A stretch of DNA of 32,865 nucleotides from Candidatus Nomurabacteria bacterium (GTDB taxonomy: Bacteria; Patescibacteriota; Minisyncoccia; Phycocordibacterales; UBA9973). The position numbers were made by a program, and so were the translations under genes. The notes under the pieces are model-generated. The model did no database searches and was not told the DNA's origin. It saw only the letters and a list, made by a program, of their open reading frames with translations. The stretch covers positions 1 through 32,865 of the forward strand of contig CALRCO010000003.1 in assembly GCA_943354645.1 (NCBI GenBank). The letters run 5' to 3'. Shown here one piece after another: positions 16,921 to 25,104 of the stretch (positions are counted from its first letter, which is position 1; the number at the start of each line of letters is the position of its first letter).

Positions 16921-17104
16921 TATTGGTTCGGAGCCACTGTTAGAATATAAATGTAAGGTGGCTCGGTCTCGAAGTTTTCCAATAAAGACAAATAAATGTG
17001 CGTATTGCGCCTCTATATTTCTGAAGCAGTGCTTCTGAAACAAAAACTAATGAGATTTACTTACTCATCCATAATAGCCTAAAACACGATTTTTGTCAAA
17101 TTCC

Positions 17105-17422
17105 TTAGTTGAATTCAATTAAAATATCTCGGAAATTTTTAATTTTGTCATTTTTATCCAGTTCAATCTTTTCTTTTTTATATAGTGCGAGCCGCTCTTT
17201 CCGATGTGAAGGTGAGACCCAGATATGTCCATCTGCATACACAATCCGATGGAAGGGGATATTTTTGACGCCATTGTCATATGCTTTTCCCAAAATTGTT
17301 GTGATGCTTTGTGCGGCAATGCTACCTGCGCCTGCCGCACGTGCAATTCTGCCGTAGGTCGTCACTCGACCTTTTGGGATGCTTAATGCGATTTTGAGAA
17401 CGCGGTCGGAGAAGGTTTGCAT
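17105..17422 (-). CDS. MGMT-family / alkyltransferase-like (ATL) DNA-binding protein
   Basis: VLKIALSIPKGRVTTYGRIARAAG ... IPFHRIVYADGHI; active-site Cys of PCHR replaced by Phe. Confidence 0.85.
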   Translation of the reverse strand: MQTFSDRVLKIALSIPKGRVTTYGRIARAAGAGSIAAQSITTILGKAYDNGVKNIPFHRIVYADGHIWVSPSHRKERLALYKKEKIELDKNDKIKNFRDILIEFN

Positions 17423-17471
17423 AAAATGATTCAGAATCTGCCTATTGTCGATTTTCTTTGCAAAGCTGGGA

Positions 17472-17580
17472 GACTAGGGGTCGCCCGCGACTAAAACTTT
17501 TTCGTCAAAAAGTTTTGTCTGGGCACCGCCTCACGATTTTTCGAAGCGAAAAATAACGTTCCGGCGTTCGAATCCTAGTC
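17472..17580. repeat. tRNA-adjacent structured repeat, copy 2
   Basis: GACTAGG..CCTAGTC outer stem; shared core TGGGCACCGCCTC..CGATTTTTCGAAGCGAAAAATAACG..TCCGGCGTTC. Confidence 0.7.
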
Positions 17581-17635
17581 GCGAGTGAAGCAGTTCACTC
17601 GCTTCCCGCAGCAAAATAAGCATCGCTTATTTTTG

Positions 17636-17706
17636 CTGCGGGACTAGGATTCGAACCTAGATGACACGATTCAGAGTCGCGTATCCTACCATTAGATGAT
17701 CCCGCA
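17636..17706 (-). tRNA. tRNA-Gln(CTG)
   Basis: Reverse complement TGCGGGATCATCTAATGGTAGGATACGCGACTCTGAATCGTGTCATCTAGGTTCGAATCCTAGTCCCGCAG; anticodon loop CTCTGAA. Confidence 0.93.
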
Positions 17707-17814
17707 ATATTTAATCAAACCATTTATGAGGTAACCGAAAAATTGTGATCCTGTAATATTTTTGACTCACTTACTCTACATTATTTTCAGGATTTTTCAA
17801 CTTGGATATATAAA

Positions 17815-17850
17815 AATGAGGGATTTTCATTAATGAAAATCCCTCGTGTT
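17815..17850 (-). terminator. intrinsic terminator (minus strand)
   Basis: ATGAGGGATTTTCATTAATGAAAATCCCTCGTG palindrome; T-tract on the minus strand side. Confidence 0.8.
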
Positions 17851-17856
17851 GTTGTC

Positions 17857-18147
17857 TTAAATTGTCGAATAAATCATACCGGCGTATGAAATTTTTGGAC
17901 CAGCGACTCGAAACCATTGTAGAGCGTTTTTGAAGCGTCGTTCAAAAGCAGGTCTGTCTTTTGTTGTTTTAAAATCAGCACGAAGTGAGGTCATTATTTC
18001 TAACCATAATAAGTGCCATTCGTGAGAAGTTAATTCCGCGAGTATCCGTTTTTGTGGTTGTGTTTCAACAATGGTTTTTCCATTTGTTATTGGAACATCT
18101 TTGGGCACTATTTTCATGTTGTTTGAATTTAGGTGCATTCTAGACAT
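17857..18147 (-). CDS. hypothetical protein, 96 aa
   Basis: ATG-initiated ORF with its own terminator. Confidence 0.65.
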   Translation of the reverse strand: MSRMHLNSNNMKIVPKDVPITNGKTIVETQPQKRILAELTSHEWHLLWLEIMTSLRADFKTTKDRPAFERRFKNALQWFRVAGPKISYAGMIYSTI

Positions 18148-18212
18148 TTTTCATCTCCTTGTCAAAGGTATCAACAATTGCTTTTAGGTAAATCTGTTAC
18201 AATATATTTTAT

Positions 18213-18851
18213 ATGAAGCAACTTCGTTTAGAATCACTCGCAGATGGTATTTTTGCCATCGTCATTACCTTGCTCGTATTCCATATTCGACTTCCTGAAT
18301 TACCCGTGAATGCAGGGGATGGTGCAATTTGGAATGCAATATTTGATATGCGTACACTCTTTGCAAGTTACGTACTTTCATTTGCGGTGCTCTTTACCTA
18401 TTGGCGTGCCCACCATTTTATTGCATCTGTATACGCAAAAGGAATTGATCAGATGTTTGTGAATATCAATGCGGTCTTTTTTGTGCTTGTTGCACTCGTG
18501 CCATTTTCTGCAGATATGCTCGGTAGATATAGTAAGTCACCGCTTGCGATTATGATTTTTTCTTTTAATATCGTCTGTATTGGTGCGGTGCTCTATTGGA
18601 TGCGGACATATGCAAAACGTGCACAGACAATTGAAAATCAAGATATATCTCCTTCCGAAGAACGTCATGCCATGATGCGCATTATGGTGCCAATGTTCAC
18701 TGCATTATTTGCGGTAATCATTGCGACATACAATACAGACGTAGCACTTGTTGTTCTTACTGCTGGTATTTTATTTAATTTGTCTCGCAGAAGTACTCAC
18801 GTCACCACGCGGATGCTCGGCATTGTCTTTGTTGATTTTAAAGAGAATTAA
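18213..18851 (+). CDS. TMEM175-family (DUF1211) membrane protein
   Basis: RLESLADGIFAIVITLLVFHIRLPE near the N-terminus; multi-TM. Confidence 0.82.
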   Translation: MKQLRLESLADGIFAIVITLLVFHIRLPELPVNAGDGAIWNAIFDMRTLFASYVLSFAVLFTYWRAHHFIASVYAKGIDQMFVNINAVFFVLVALVPFSADMLGRYSKSPLAIMIFSFNIVCIGAVLYWMRTYAKRAQTIENQDISPSEERHAMMRIMVPMFTALFAVIIATYNTDVALVVLTAGILFNLSRRSTHVTTRMLGIVFVDFKEN

Positions 18852-18856
18852 AATTA

Positions 18857-18891
18857 GTCCGACCTTTGTCGGACTCCGACGACGGTCGGAG
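18857..18891. repeat. two abutting hairpins with alternative pairing
   Basis: GTCCGAC-CTTT-GTCGGAC overlapping CTCCGAC-GACG-GTCGGAG. Confidence 0.7.
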
Positions 18892-18932
18892 TAGGTAGCA
18901 AGTAGCAAGGGAGATAATTCAGCAAGAAAAAT

Positions 18933-19733
18933 ATGACAGATAAGGCATTTCAAAAATTAGTCTTTGACTTCTATAAAAAGAATAAGCGCTCATTTCCTTG
19001 GAGGGAAACTAAAGATCCATATGCGATCTTTATTTCAGAGGTGATGCTGCAGCAGACGCAGGCGCCGCGTGTGGTGGCAAAGTTTGTTGCGTTTATGAAA
19101 AAGTTTCCGACGGTACAAAAACTTGCGAAGGCAAAAGATTCGGACATTATCCGAGAATGGCAAGGGCTTGGGTATAATCGTCGCGCACTCAATTTGGTGC
19201 GTGCAGCACGGGAGATGGTCACGAGGCACAATGGTGCCGTGCCGCGCGGTACAGAGGCATTGGTCGCACTTCCTGGTATTGGTCCATACACCGCAGCTGC
19301 TATCCGCTCATTTGCATTTAATAGTAATGCGGTAGTTATTGAGACAAATATTCGCTCGGTATGTATCCATTATTTTTTCCCGGAGCGACTGACAAAAGTA
19401 ACCGATGCAGAGTTGTTGCCGATTATCGAGCGGACATTTCCAAAAGGGAAGGCGCGCGAGTGGTATGCAGCGCTCATGGATCTTGGTGCAAAGTTAAAAA
19501 AAGAAGGCAAGGGAAGTCCATCGAGAACAAAAGTGTATACGAAACAATCTACGTTTAAAGGTTCAAATCGCGCACTTCGAGGGATGATACTACGAGAAGC
19601 AGCGCGGAACTCTTTTGTTGCAAAAGAGTTCCGCGCTGTAGGTTATGCCGGCAATCAAATCCGTCAAGGTATAGCCGACCTGATCAAAGAAGGATTTATT
19701 GTACAAAAAAGAGGGAAAATATACTTGAAATAA
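18933..19733 (+). CDS. MutY-like A/G-specific adenine glycosylase / HhH-GPD protein lacking the Fe-S cysteines
   Basis: SFPWRETKDPYAIFISEVMLQQTQ, LPGIGPYTAAAIRSFAF, MDLGAKLKK; no C-x6-C-x2-C-x5-C after the HhH domain. Confidence 0.88.
   Translation: MTDKAFQKLVFDFYKKNKRSFPWRETKDPYAIFISEVMLQQTQAPRVVAKFVAFMKKFPTVQKLAKAKDSDIIREWQGLGYNRRALNLVRAAREMVTRHNGAVPRGTEALVALPGIGPYTAAAIRSFAFNSNAVVIETNIRSVCIHYFFPERLTKVTDAELLPIIERTFPKGKAREWYAALMDLGAKLKKEGKGSPSRTKVYTKQSTFKGSNRALRGMILREAARNSFVAKEFRAVGYAGNQIRQGIADLIKEGFIVQKRGKIYLK
19600..19638. repeat. 18-bp perfect inverted repeat (3-nt loop) inside the mutY-like CDS
   Basis: CAGCGCGGAACTCTTTTG-TTG-CAAAAGAGTTCCGCGCTG. Confidence 0.95.
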
Positions 19734-19735
19734 AT

Positions 19736-19767
19736 TATAAAATCCGGCGTATGCCGGATTTTATAAT
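19736..19767. terminator. intrinsic terminator
   Basis: TTATAAAATCCGGCGTATGCCGGATTTTATAA. Confidence 0.8.
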
Positions 19768-19769
19768 AG

Positions 19770-19798
19770 TTGACGGATATATTTATATATGATACAAT
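19770..19798 (+). promoter_or_regulatory. putative promoter TTGACG-17-TACAAT
   Basis: Upstream of ORF 19823. Confidence 0.6.
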
Positions 19799-19822
19799 AT
19801 AGAAAACAAAAAATCAAAAATC

Positions 19823-20356
19823 ATGGAACTAAAAAAATCACATAATACTCAATTTTGGATTACTGCAGGGATGATCGCTATTCTTGTAATAGGTCTGATA
19901 TTTTGGGTGACTTCGTACGACACTTTACAGGGAAAGTTTTTATTGATGTGGTTAGCAGCTAGCATCTGGTTTGTTACTTTTATGTTTTTTTGTATTTTCT
20001 TGGGAATGCTTATCTATGGAGATGAAAAAGGAAAACCCCTCACTTTTAAAGACCTTAATCCTGATATTGTTTTTTATTTGGAAAAAGAAAGTCTCGACAT
20101 GAGAAAAAATCTTCTTAAACAGTGGGGGTATTTGTACAGAATTTCTTCCGGAAAGGAATCTTTAATATTAGCAGATTGGGGCCTTTTTGAGGAAGGAGAA
20201 TATATTAAAGAAGCCAGCACAGAAAAAATTCAGAAAGTATTTACACTTGATATTGGAAAGAAAAAAATAATCAAGAAAAAAGTACCAAATAAATTAATAG
20301 TAAAACCTGCTGTTAAGAAACCAAAGAAAAAACCTGTTGTTAAAAAAGAAAAGTAA
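19823..20356 (+). CDS. membrane protein with lysine-rich C-terminal tail, 177 aa
   Basis: Two TM helices then a soluble region ending KPAVKKPKKKPVVKKEK. Confidence 0.75.
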   Translation: MELKKSHNTQFWITAGMIAILVIGLIFWVTSYDTLQGKFLLMWLAASIWFVTFMFFCIFLGMLIYGDEKGKPLTFKDLNPDIVFYLEKESLDMRKNLLKQWGYLYRISSGKESLILADWGLFEEGEYIKEASTEKIQKVFTLDIGKKKIIKKKVPNKLIVKPAVKKPKKKPVVKKEK

Positions 20357-20371
20357 AAAATAACTTTAATT

Positions 20372-20405
20372 TAAACTCCCTCATTAGTTTGAGGGAGTTT
20401 TTTTA
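20372..20405 (+). terminator. intrinsic terminator
   Basis: AAACTCCCTCATTAGTTTGAGGGAGTTTTTTTA. Confidence 0.85.
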
Positions 20406-21149
20406 TTTCAATCCCAACTGTTCCAAGAGAGATTCTTTTTGTTTTAGGGTAAGTGGTTGAAGAATGTTTGCTGGCACGTGGTCGATTTTAAATGAAAGCA
20501 ATCGCACGCGTACGAGCTGACGCACGCTGTAACCAAATTTATCACACATACGGCGCACTTGGTGATGCTTGCCTTCGGTGAGGGTAATTCGGAAGCTCGT
20601 ATTCGTAATCCATTTCACTTGTGCGGGTTTTGTTTTAAATTCTTCAAGCTGGACACCACGCGAAAGCGCATTCAAAAATGTTTGCGTGATTGCCTTGTCG
20701 ACAGTGACTTCGTATTCTTTTTCATGATCAAATTGTGGTTCGAGTAATCGCTTCGGTACACGGCGATCATTCGTGAGCAAGAGCAATCCTTCTGATTCTT
20801 TATCAAGTCGCCCTACCGGCACCACACCGTTTGGAATACGCACCAAGTCTTTGATTTCTTTCTCTTTCATCTTGGTGGTGCGCACTGCGTTTACCGTCAC
20901 GACACCTCGTGGTTTGTTGTACAAGAAATACTGATAGGGAACTGCCGTTCTATTTTTTACTTCCACATTATCCGTTGGCTGTACCATATCGCCCAACTTT
21001 GCCGGTTTACCATTGATAAATACTTTTTTAGCAACAATAAGTTCATCACCTTCACGTCGTGAGGCAAGACCGTTATCGGCTAAATATTTATTGATACGCA
21101 CTCCTGTTCGAGTTGGTTTGTTATCTGGTGTCTTTGAGTTTGATTGCAT
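20403..21149 (-). CDS. 16S/23S rRNA pseudouridine synthase, RsuA/RluB/E/F family
   Basis: RINKYLADNGLASRREGDELI S4-like domain, PVGRLDKESEGLLLLTNDRR, EGKHHQVRRM. Confidence 0.92.
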   Translation of the reverse strand: MQSNSKTPDNKPTRTGVRINKYLADNGLASRREGDELIVAKKVFINGKPAKLGDMVQPTDNVEVKNRTAVPYQYFLYNKPRGVVTVNAVRTTKMKEKEIKDLVRIPNGVVPVGRLDKESEGLLLLTNDRRVPKRLLEPQFDHEKEYEVTVDKAITQTFLNALSRGVQLEEFKTKPAQVKWITNTSFRITLTEGKHHQVRRMCDKFGYSVRQLVRVRLLSFKIDHVPANILQPLTLKQKESLLEQLGLK

Positions 21150-22281
21150 AATAGAGTCCTGACAATACCACGATTCCTAAAATAAAGAAAAGGACGCCAT
21201 AGGAAGAGAAAAATAAGATTGCGCTACCGAGTAATGGCCCAATGATAAATGCGGTCGGTGCAGTGAGTCGGTAAGTAGATAACATGCTCGTATCGCGCTC
21301 GCCGATTTGTTTGAAAAAATATATTTCCGCCATACATTCGATAGTTGCAGCACCGATACGAGACAGAAACAATAATCCTGCCCATGCATACAGTGTTGCG
21401 TCGGCAAAAAAAGGAACAAGAAGACATGATAATCCCATCACACATAACCCCGAAATCAGTAGCTCTTTTTCTCCAAGATTTGTATCTGCAAGTTTACCAA
21501 GCGGATATTGCAATATGACAAATGCCGCGAGCATGACGGTAAACATAATACCGACCTCTTCCCAAGAAAATCCTAAATGTTTTACAAGGTATACGGGAAG
21601 AAACACAATCATCCATGAATAAAAAAGTTGGAGAATAAAATTAACGGATGCAATGTTGCGTAAGTTTTTATTGGCGAGGAGGGCACTGATCCCGTGTCTA
21701 AAAGAAATTGTTTTGTATACAGGATTTTTATAGCCACGCAATTTGCTGCCGAGGAATAAAAACGTACAGAGAACAAATACCATCGAGAGGCCATAGAGCA
21801 TTGTAAACCCATAATGCGCTAAGATGTAGCCGGAGATAAGCGGTGCAAACATCCATGCAATATTTAAGACAGTGAGATAAATACCCCGCATACGTCCTGT
21901 TTCTGATGGAATAGGGTTGACGTGTTCAATAAAAAGATCAAATGCGTACATGATTGCAGAGTTGGTGGCAAGATACGCGACGAAGGCACCAATGATAAGT
22001 ATTGGCCCTGATCCTTGGCCGATAAAAAATAAGGCGAATAAATTCACCATTAAAAACAAAAGCGCGTATTGTCGATTGCCGATGTTGCGGATGATGCGAG
22101 GAGCAAGTCCAAGCATGACGAGTGCGCAAAAAGCCCCCACACTGTAGATGAGACCAATCCACACTTCAGGAACAAAGTGACCAAGATACGTTGAGTTGAT
22201 GTATGCCGCAAGTGCGCCTTGCAATCCGAAACAAAAACTTGCGATGTAGATGTACTTTGTAAATTTTGAGTGACGGAACAT
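21121..22281 (-). CDS. MFS transporter
   Basis: ~12 TM helices; overlaps the pseudouridine synthase start by 29 nt. Confidence 0.85.
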   Translation of the reverse strand: MFRHSKFTKYIYIASFCFGLQGALAAYINSTYLGHFVPEVWIGLIYSVGAFCALVMLGLAPRIIRNIGNRQYALLFLMVNLFALFFIGQGSGPILIIGAFVAYLATNSAIMYAFDLFIEHVNPIPSETGRMRGIYLTVLNIAWMFAPLISGYILAHYGFTMLYGLSMVFVLCTFLFLGSKLRGYKNPVYKTISFRHGISALLANKNLRNIASVNFILQLFYSWMIVFLPVYLVKHLGFSWEEVGIMFTVMLAAFVILQYPLGKLADTNLGEKELLISGLCVMGLSCLLVPFFADATLYAWAGLLFLSRIGAATIECMAEIYFFKQIGERDTSMLSTYRLTAPTAFIIGPLLGSAILFFSSYGVLFFILGIVVLSGLYYAIKLKDTR

Positions 22282-22333
22282 GATATAAGTATACGGTATA
22301 CAGTATCAAGTATGAAGGGGGAAACAGTCCTTT

Positions 22334-22377
22334 GTGTCATTCCGGACACGAGTCCGCGAAGTTTGATCCGGAATCCA
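22334..22377. repeat. REP-like palindromic repeat, copy 1 (inverted)
   Basis: GTGTCATTCCGGACACGAGTCCGCGAAGTTTGATCCGGAATCCA. Confidence 0.6.
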
Positions 22378-22435
22378 TTGCGGAAAATAAAAAAGCCCAA
22401 CCATATTTGGAAGGGCTTTAAATTTTTTGTCCGCG

Positions 22436-22750
22436 TTATTTTTTTTCGATCGGTTCTAATTGGTCATGAGGAAGGAGTGAATTTAACGACACTCTTGTTT
22501 GTTCCCATGTAGATGGATACTGGTTGTAATTTCCTGCAACCATTGATCGGATTGCTCTTTTTATCGCAAGAACTGAGTACTCGTTCAATCCCATCGCTTT
22601 GAGCATTGAGGCGGTTGAGTAAAGGGCAAGTATGTCTGTGCCGGTACTTTCTGTGTATATTTTTGTGAAGAATTTTTGCAGAGCTTCGATAATTTTTATC
22701 GGGTCTGTTTCTTTGTGTAGATGACTGAGAATTTCAAGATTGTTTTCCAT
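22436..22750 (-). CDS. hypothetical protein, 104 aa
   Basis: ATG-initiated ORF; helical composition. Confidence 0.6.
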   Translation of the reverse strand: MENNLEILSHLHKETDPIKIIEALQKFFTKIYTESTGTDILALYSTASMLKAMGLNEYSVLAIKRAIRSMVAGNYNQYPSTWEQTRVSLNSLLPHDQLEPIEKK

Positions 22751-22855
22751 GGGTTTATTTTTTAGTTTATGAGGTTTGTATATATGATAGCATATTTTAC
22801 TATAAAAGTCAAGTAAAATATCCTTATAAATAAAGGGGATTTAAGAAGGTTAGCC

Positions 22856-22884
22856 TGGATCCCGGATCGAGTCCGGGATGACAC
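22856..22884. repeat. REP-like palindromic repeat, copy 2
   Basis: TGGATCCCGGATCGAGTCCGGGATGACAC. Confidence 0.7.
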
Positions 22885-22928
22885 AAACCTCACCCCAGCC
22901 CTCTCCTGCAAAGGAGAGGGGGCCGGAC

Positions 22929-22969
22929 AACACAAAGAGGAGCAGGCAAAGCCTGCTCCTCTTTGTGTT
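22929..22969 (-). terminator. hairpin downstream of RNase J gene
   Basis: ACACAAAGAGGAGCAGGC-AAA-GCCTGCTCCTCTTTGTGT. Confidence 0.7.
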
Positions 22970-22996
22970 TATACTAAATACTGTATACCGAATACT

Positions 22997-25093
22997 TTAT
23001 ACCGATAGCAACACGGGGATAACGAGCGGTCGCTTTGCTGTTTTTTGGAATAAGAATTTCGTCATTGTTTCTGCGACGATGTCTTTGACGGCATCAAAGT
23101 CATTTTGATTTGCGCGCGCATTGTCTTCGATTGTTTTCTTCACGAGTAATCGCGCTTCACGGAGTAGTTCCTGATTTTCTTTCAAATACACGAATCCGCG
23201 AGAAATAAGATCTGGAGATTTTTTCAATTTGCCTTGTGCGTCGAGTACGGCAACAACCACGAAAATACCGTCTTGGGCGAGTGCTTGGCGATCACGGAAC
23301 ACAACACCTTGTTCGTCCGATACAGAGAGTCCATCGACGGCCATCGGCGCTGACGGCGCTTTTTCTTTTAAGACGACTAATTTCTCGCCATTATTTTGGA
23401 TTTCAATAAGTGAGCCATTATCTGGTACTGCAATATGATTTTCTGGCATCCCAAGTCCCATTGCAAGATCCGCATGTAATCGCAACTTATAGTGCCATCC
23501 GTGAATCGGAACAAAGAATCTTGGTTTTAATTTGCGGTGTAGCCACTTGATATCTTCTTGGTTGCCGTGTCCTGTCGCGTGAATATGATCTTCACCGGTT
23601 CGGTAGCTGATGATTTTGACGCCTTGTCGCGCAAGATTGTCTTTTACTTTCGTCACTGCGATTTCGTTTCCTGGAATAACTGATGCGGAGAGAATAATGG
23701 TGTCTCCTTTTTTGAGTTGGAATTTTTTGTGCGTTTTATTTGCAACACGAGAAAGTGAGGCAAATTCTTCGCCTTGTGCACCGGTCATCAAAATAATTAT
23801 TTTATGCGCAGGATATTTGTCGACATCTTCAATATTGATGAGGGTGTCTTTTTTTGGCGTAAACAGGCCTGCTTGGATACAAATTTCCAAGTTTGTTTTC
23901 ATAGAACGTCCTTCGAGGACTACTTTTTTGCCGAGTCGTTCTGCAATTTCTACGATTTTTGCAAGACGGGTGATGTGTGACGCGAATGCAGCAATAATAA
24001 TGCGGCCGTCGGTACGCGTGATAATGCGCTCAAGTCCTTCGTGCACTTTGTATTCAGGAAGTGAAAATCCTTCATTATCGATATTCGTTGAATCCGTGAG
24101 CAAGAGCAATGTTTTTTCTTTGTCGAATATCGCATACTCTTTTTCTTCACTTGTCGTTGCAACGCCGTCAACTTGGTCGAGCTTGTAATCGCCTGGCGTT
24201 ACGATATTGCCGTACGGTGTTTCAACAATAAGTCCCATTGAATCTGGAATCGTGTGGGTGACGCCGAAGAATCGCAAATGCATATTACCGACACGAATGC
24301 GATCTGTTTTTTCTACGATATTAATATTGAGCGCAGCAAGGCTCGGATAATCTTCCTGACGTTTTTTGATCATGAGTGTCGTTAGATATCGAGAATAAAT
24401 TGGTGGATTACCGATGCGATTTGCAACAAGTGCAATACCACCTGTGTGGTCTAGGTGACCGTGCGTCACGATCATGGCGCGGATTTTGTCCTTACGTTCT
24501 TCGAGGTAGGTTGTGTTTGGAATGATGTAGTCAACGCCTGGTGTGTCATCAGTTTCAAATTGCATACCCGCATCGATAACAATGATGTCATCCGCTGTTT
24601 CAATGACGGTCATGTTCTTGCCGATTTCTTCAACACCCCCAAGAGGAATAATACGGATATCACCTGGAGCGATAGGAGGGATTTGTATTTGTGGTGCGCG
24701 TTTTTTGATGTGCGTGTAACTTGCACTTCGAGAAAGTTTCATTCGTGGCGGATGGCTAGATGAACTACCGTGTGATTTTGAACGACGAGGAGGAAGCGCT
24801 GGTTTTGTCGCAGATGCTGTCACGTGCTGTGGAGGGCGTGCTTGCGTATGCGTGTGGTGCGTCGGTCGTTTGTAGGCAATCCGAGTAGGGTCGTTTGCTG
24901 TTTTCATTAGTGCTGACTGCAACGATGAACGCTGTTCTGGCGTTTTTTGTAGTGGAGGGCGAACTTGCGATTGAGCTGTGCCTACTGGTCGTGGTCCTTG
25001 TGGGTTATATGGACGTCGAAATGGGCCGTTTGATGGACGGCGAGGAAAATGGCGTTTTGGGCCGAGGGGTTGAGATGGTTGTGATGGGGGCAT
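22997..25093 (-). CDS. rnj: ribonuclease J, with long basic disordered N-terminal extension
   Basis: IRIIPLGGVEEIGKNMTVIE, VTHGHLDHTGGI, DSTNIDNEG, TGHGNQEDIKWLHRKLKPRFFVPIHGWHYKL. Confidence 0.93.
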   Translation of the reverse strand: MPPSQPSQPLGPKRHFPRRPSNGPFRRPYNPQGPRPVGTAQSQVRPPLQKTPEQRSSLQSALMKTANDPTRIAYKRPTHHTHTQARPPQHVTASATKPALPPRRSKSHGSSSSHPPRMKLSRSASYTHIKKRAPQIQIPPIAPGDIRIIPLGGVEEIGKNMTVIETADDIIVIDAGMQFETDDTPGVDYIIPNTTYLEERKDKIRAMIVTHGHLDHTGGIALVANRIGNPPIYSRYLTTLMIKKRQEDYPSLAALNINIVEKTDRIRVGNMHLRFFGVTHTIPDSMGLIVETPYGNIVTPGDYKLDQVDGVATTSEEKEYAIFDKEKTLLLLTDSTNIDNEGFSLPEYKVHEGLERIITRTDGRIIIAAFASHITRLAKIVEIAERLGKKVVLEGRSMKTNLEICIQAGLFTPKKDTLINIEDVDKYPAHKIIILMTGAQGEEFASLSRVANKTHKKFQLKKGDTIILSASVIPGNEIAVTKVKDNLARQGVKIISYRTGEDHIHATGHGNQEDIKWLHRKLKPRFFVPIHGWHYKLRLHADLAMGLGMPENHIAVPDNGSLIEIQNNGEKLVVLKEKAPSAPMAVDGLSVSDEQGVVFRDRQALAQDGIFVVVAVLDAQGKLKKSPDLISRGFVYLKENQELLREARLLVKKTIEDNARANQNDFDAVKDIVAETMTKFLFQKTAKRPLVIPVLLSV

Positions 25094-25104
25094 GAGTGAT
25101 TATG

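Noticed and set aside
22878-23108. 76-aa plus ORF starting MTQTSPQPSPAKERG
   Set aside because: Composed of the REP-like repeat and the CCTCACCCCAGCCCTCTCC repeat and antisense to rnj; typical spurious ORF over intergenic repeats.
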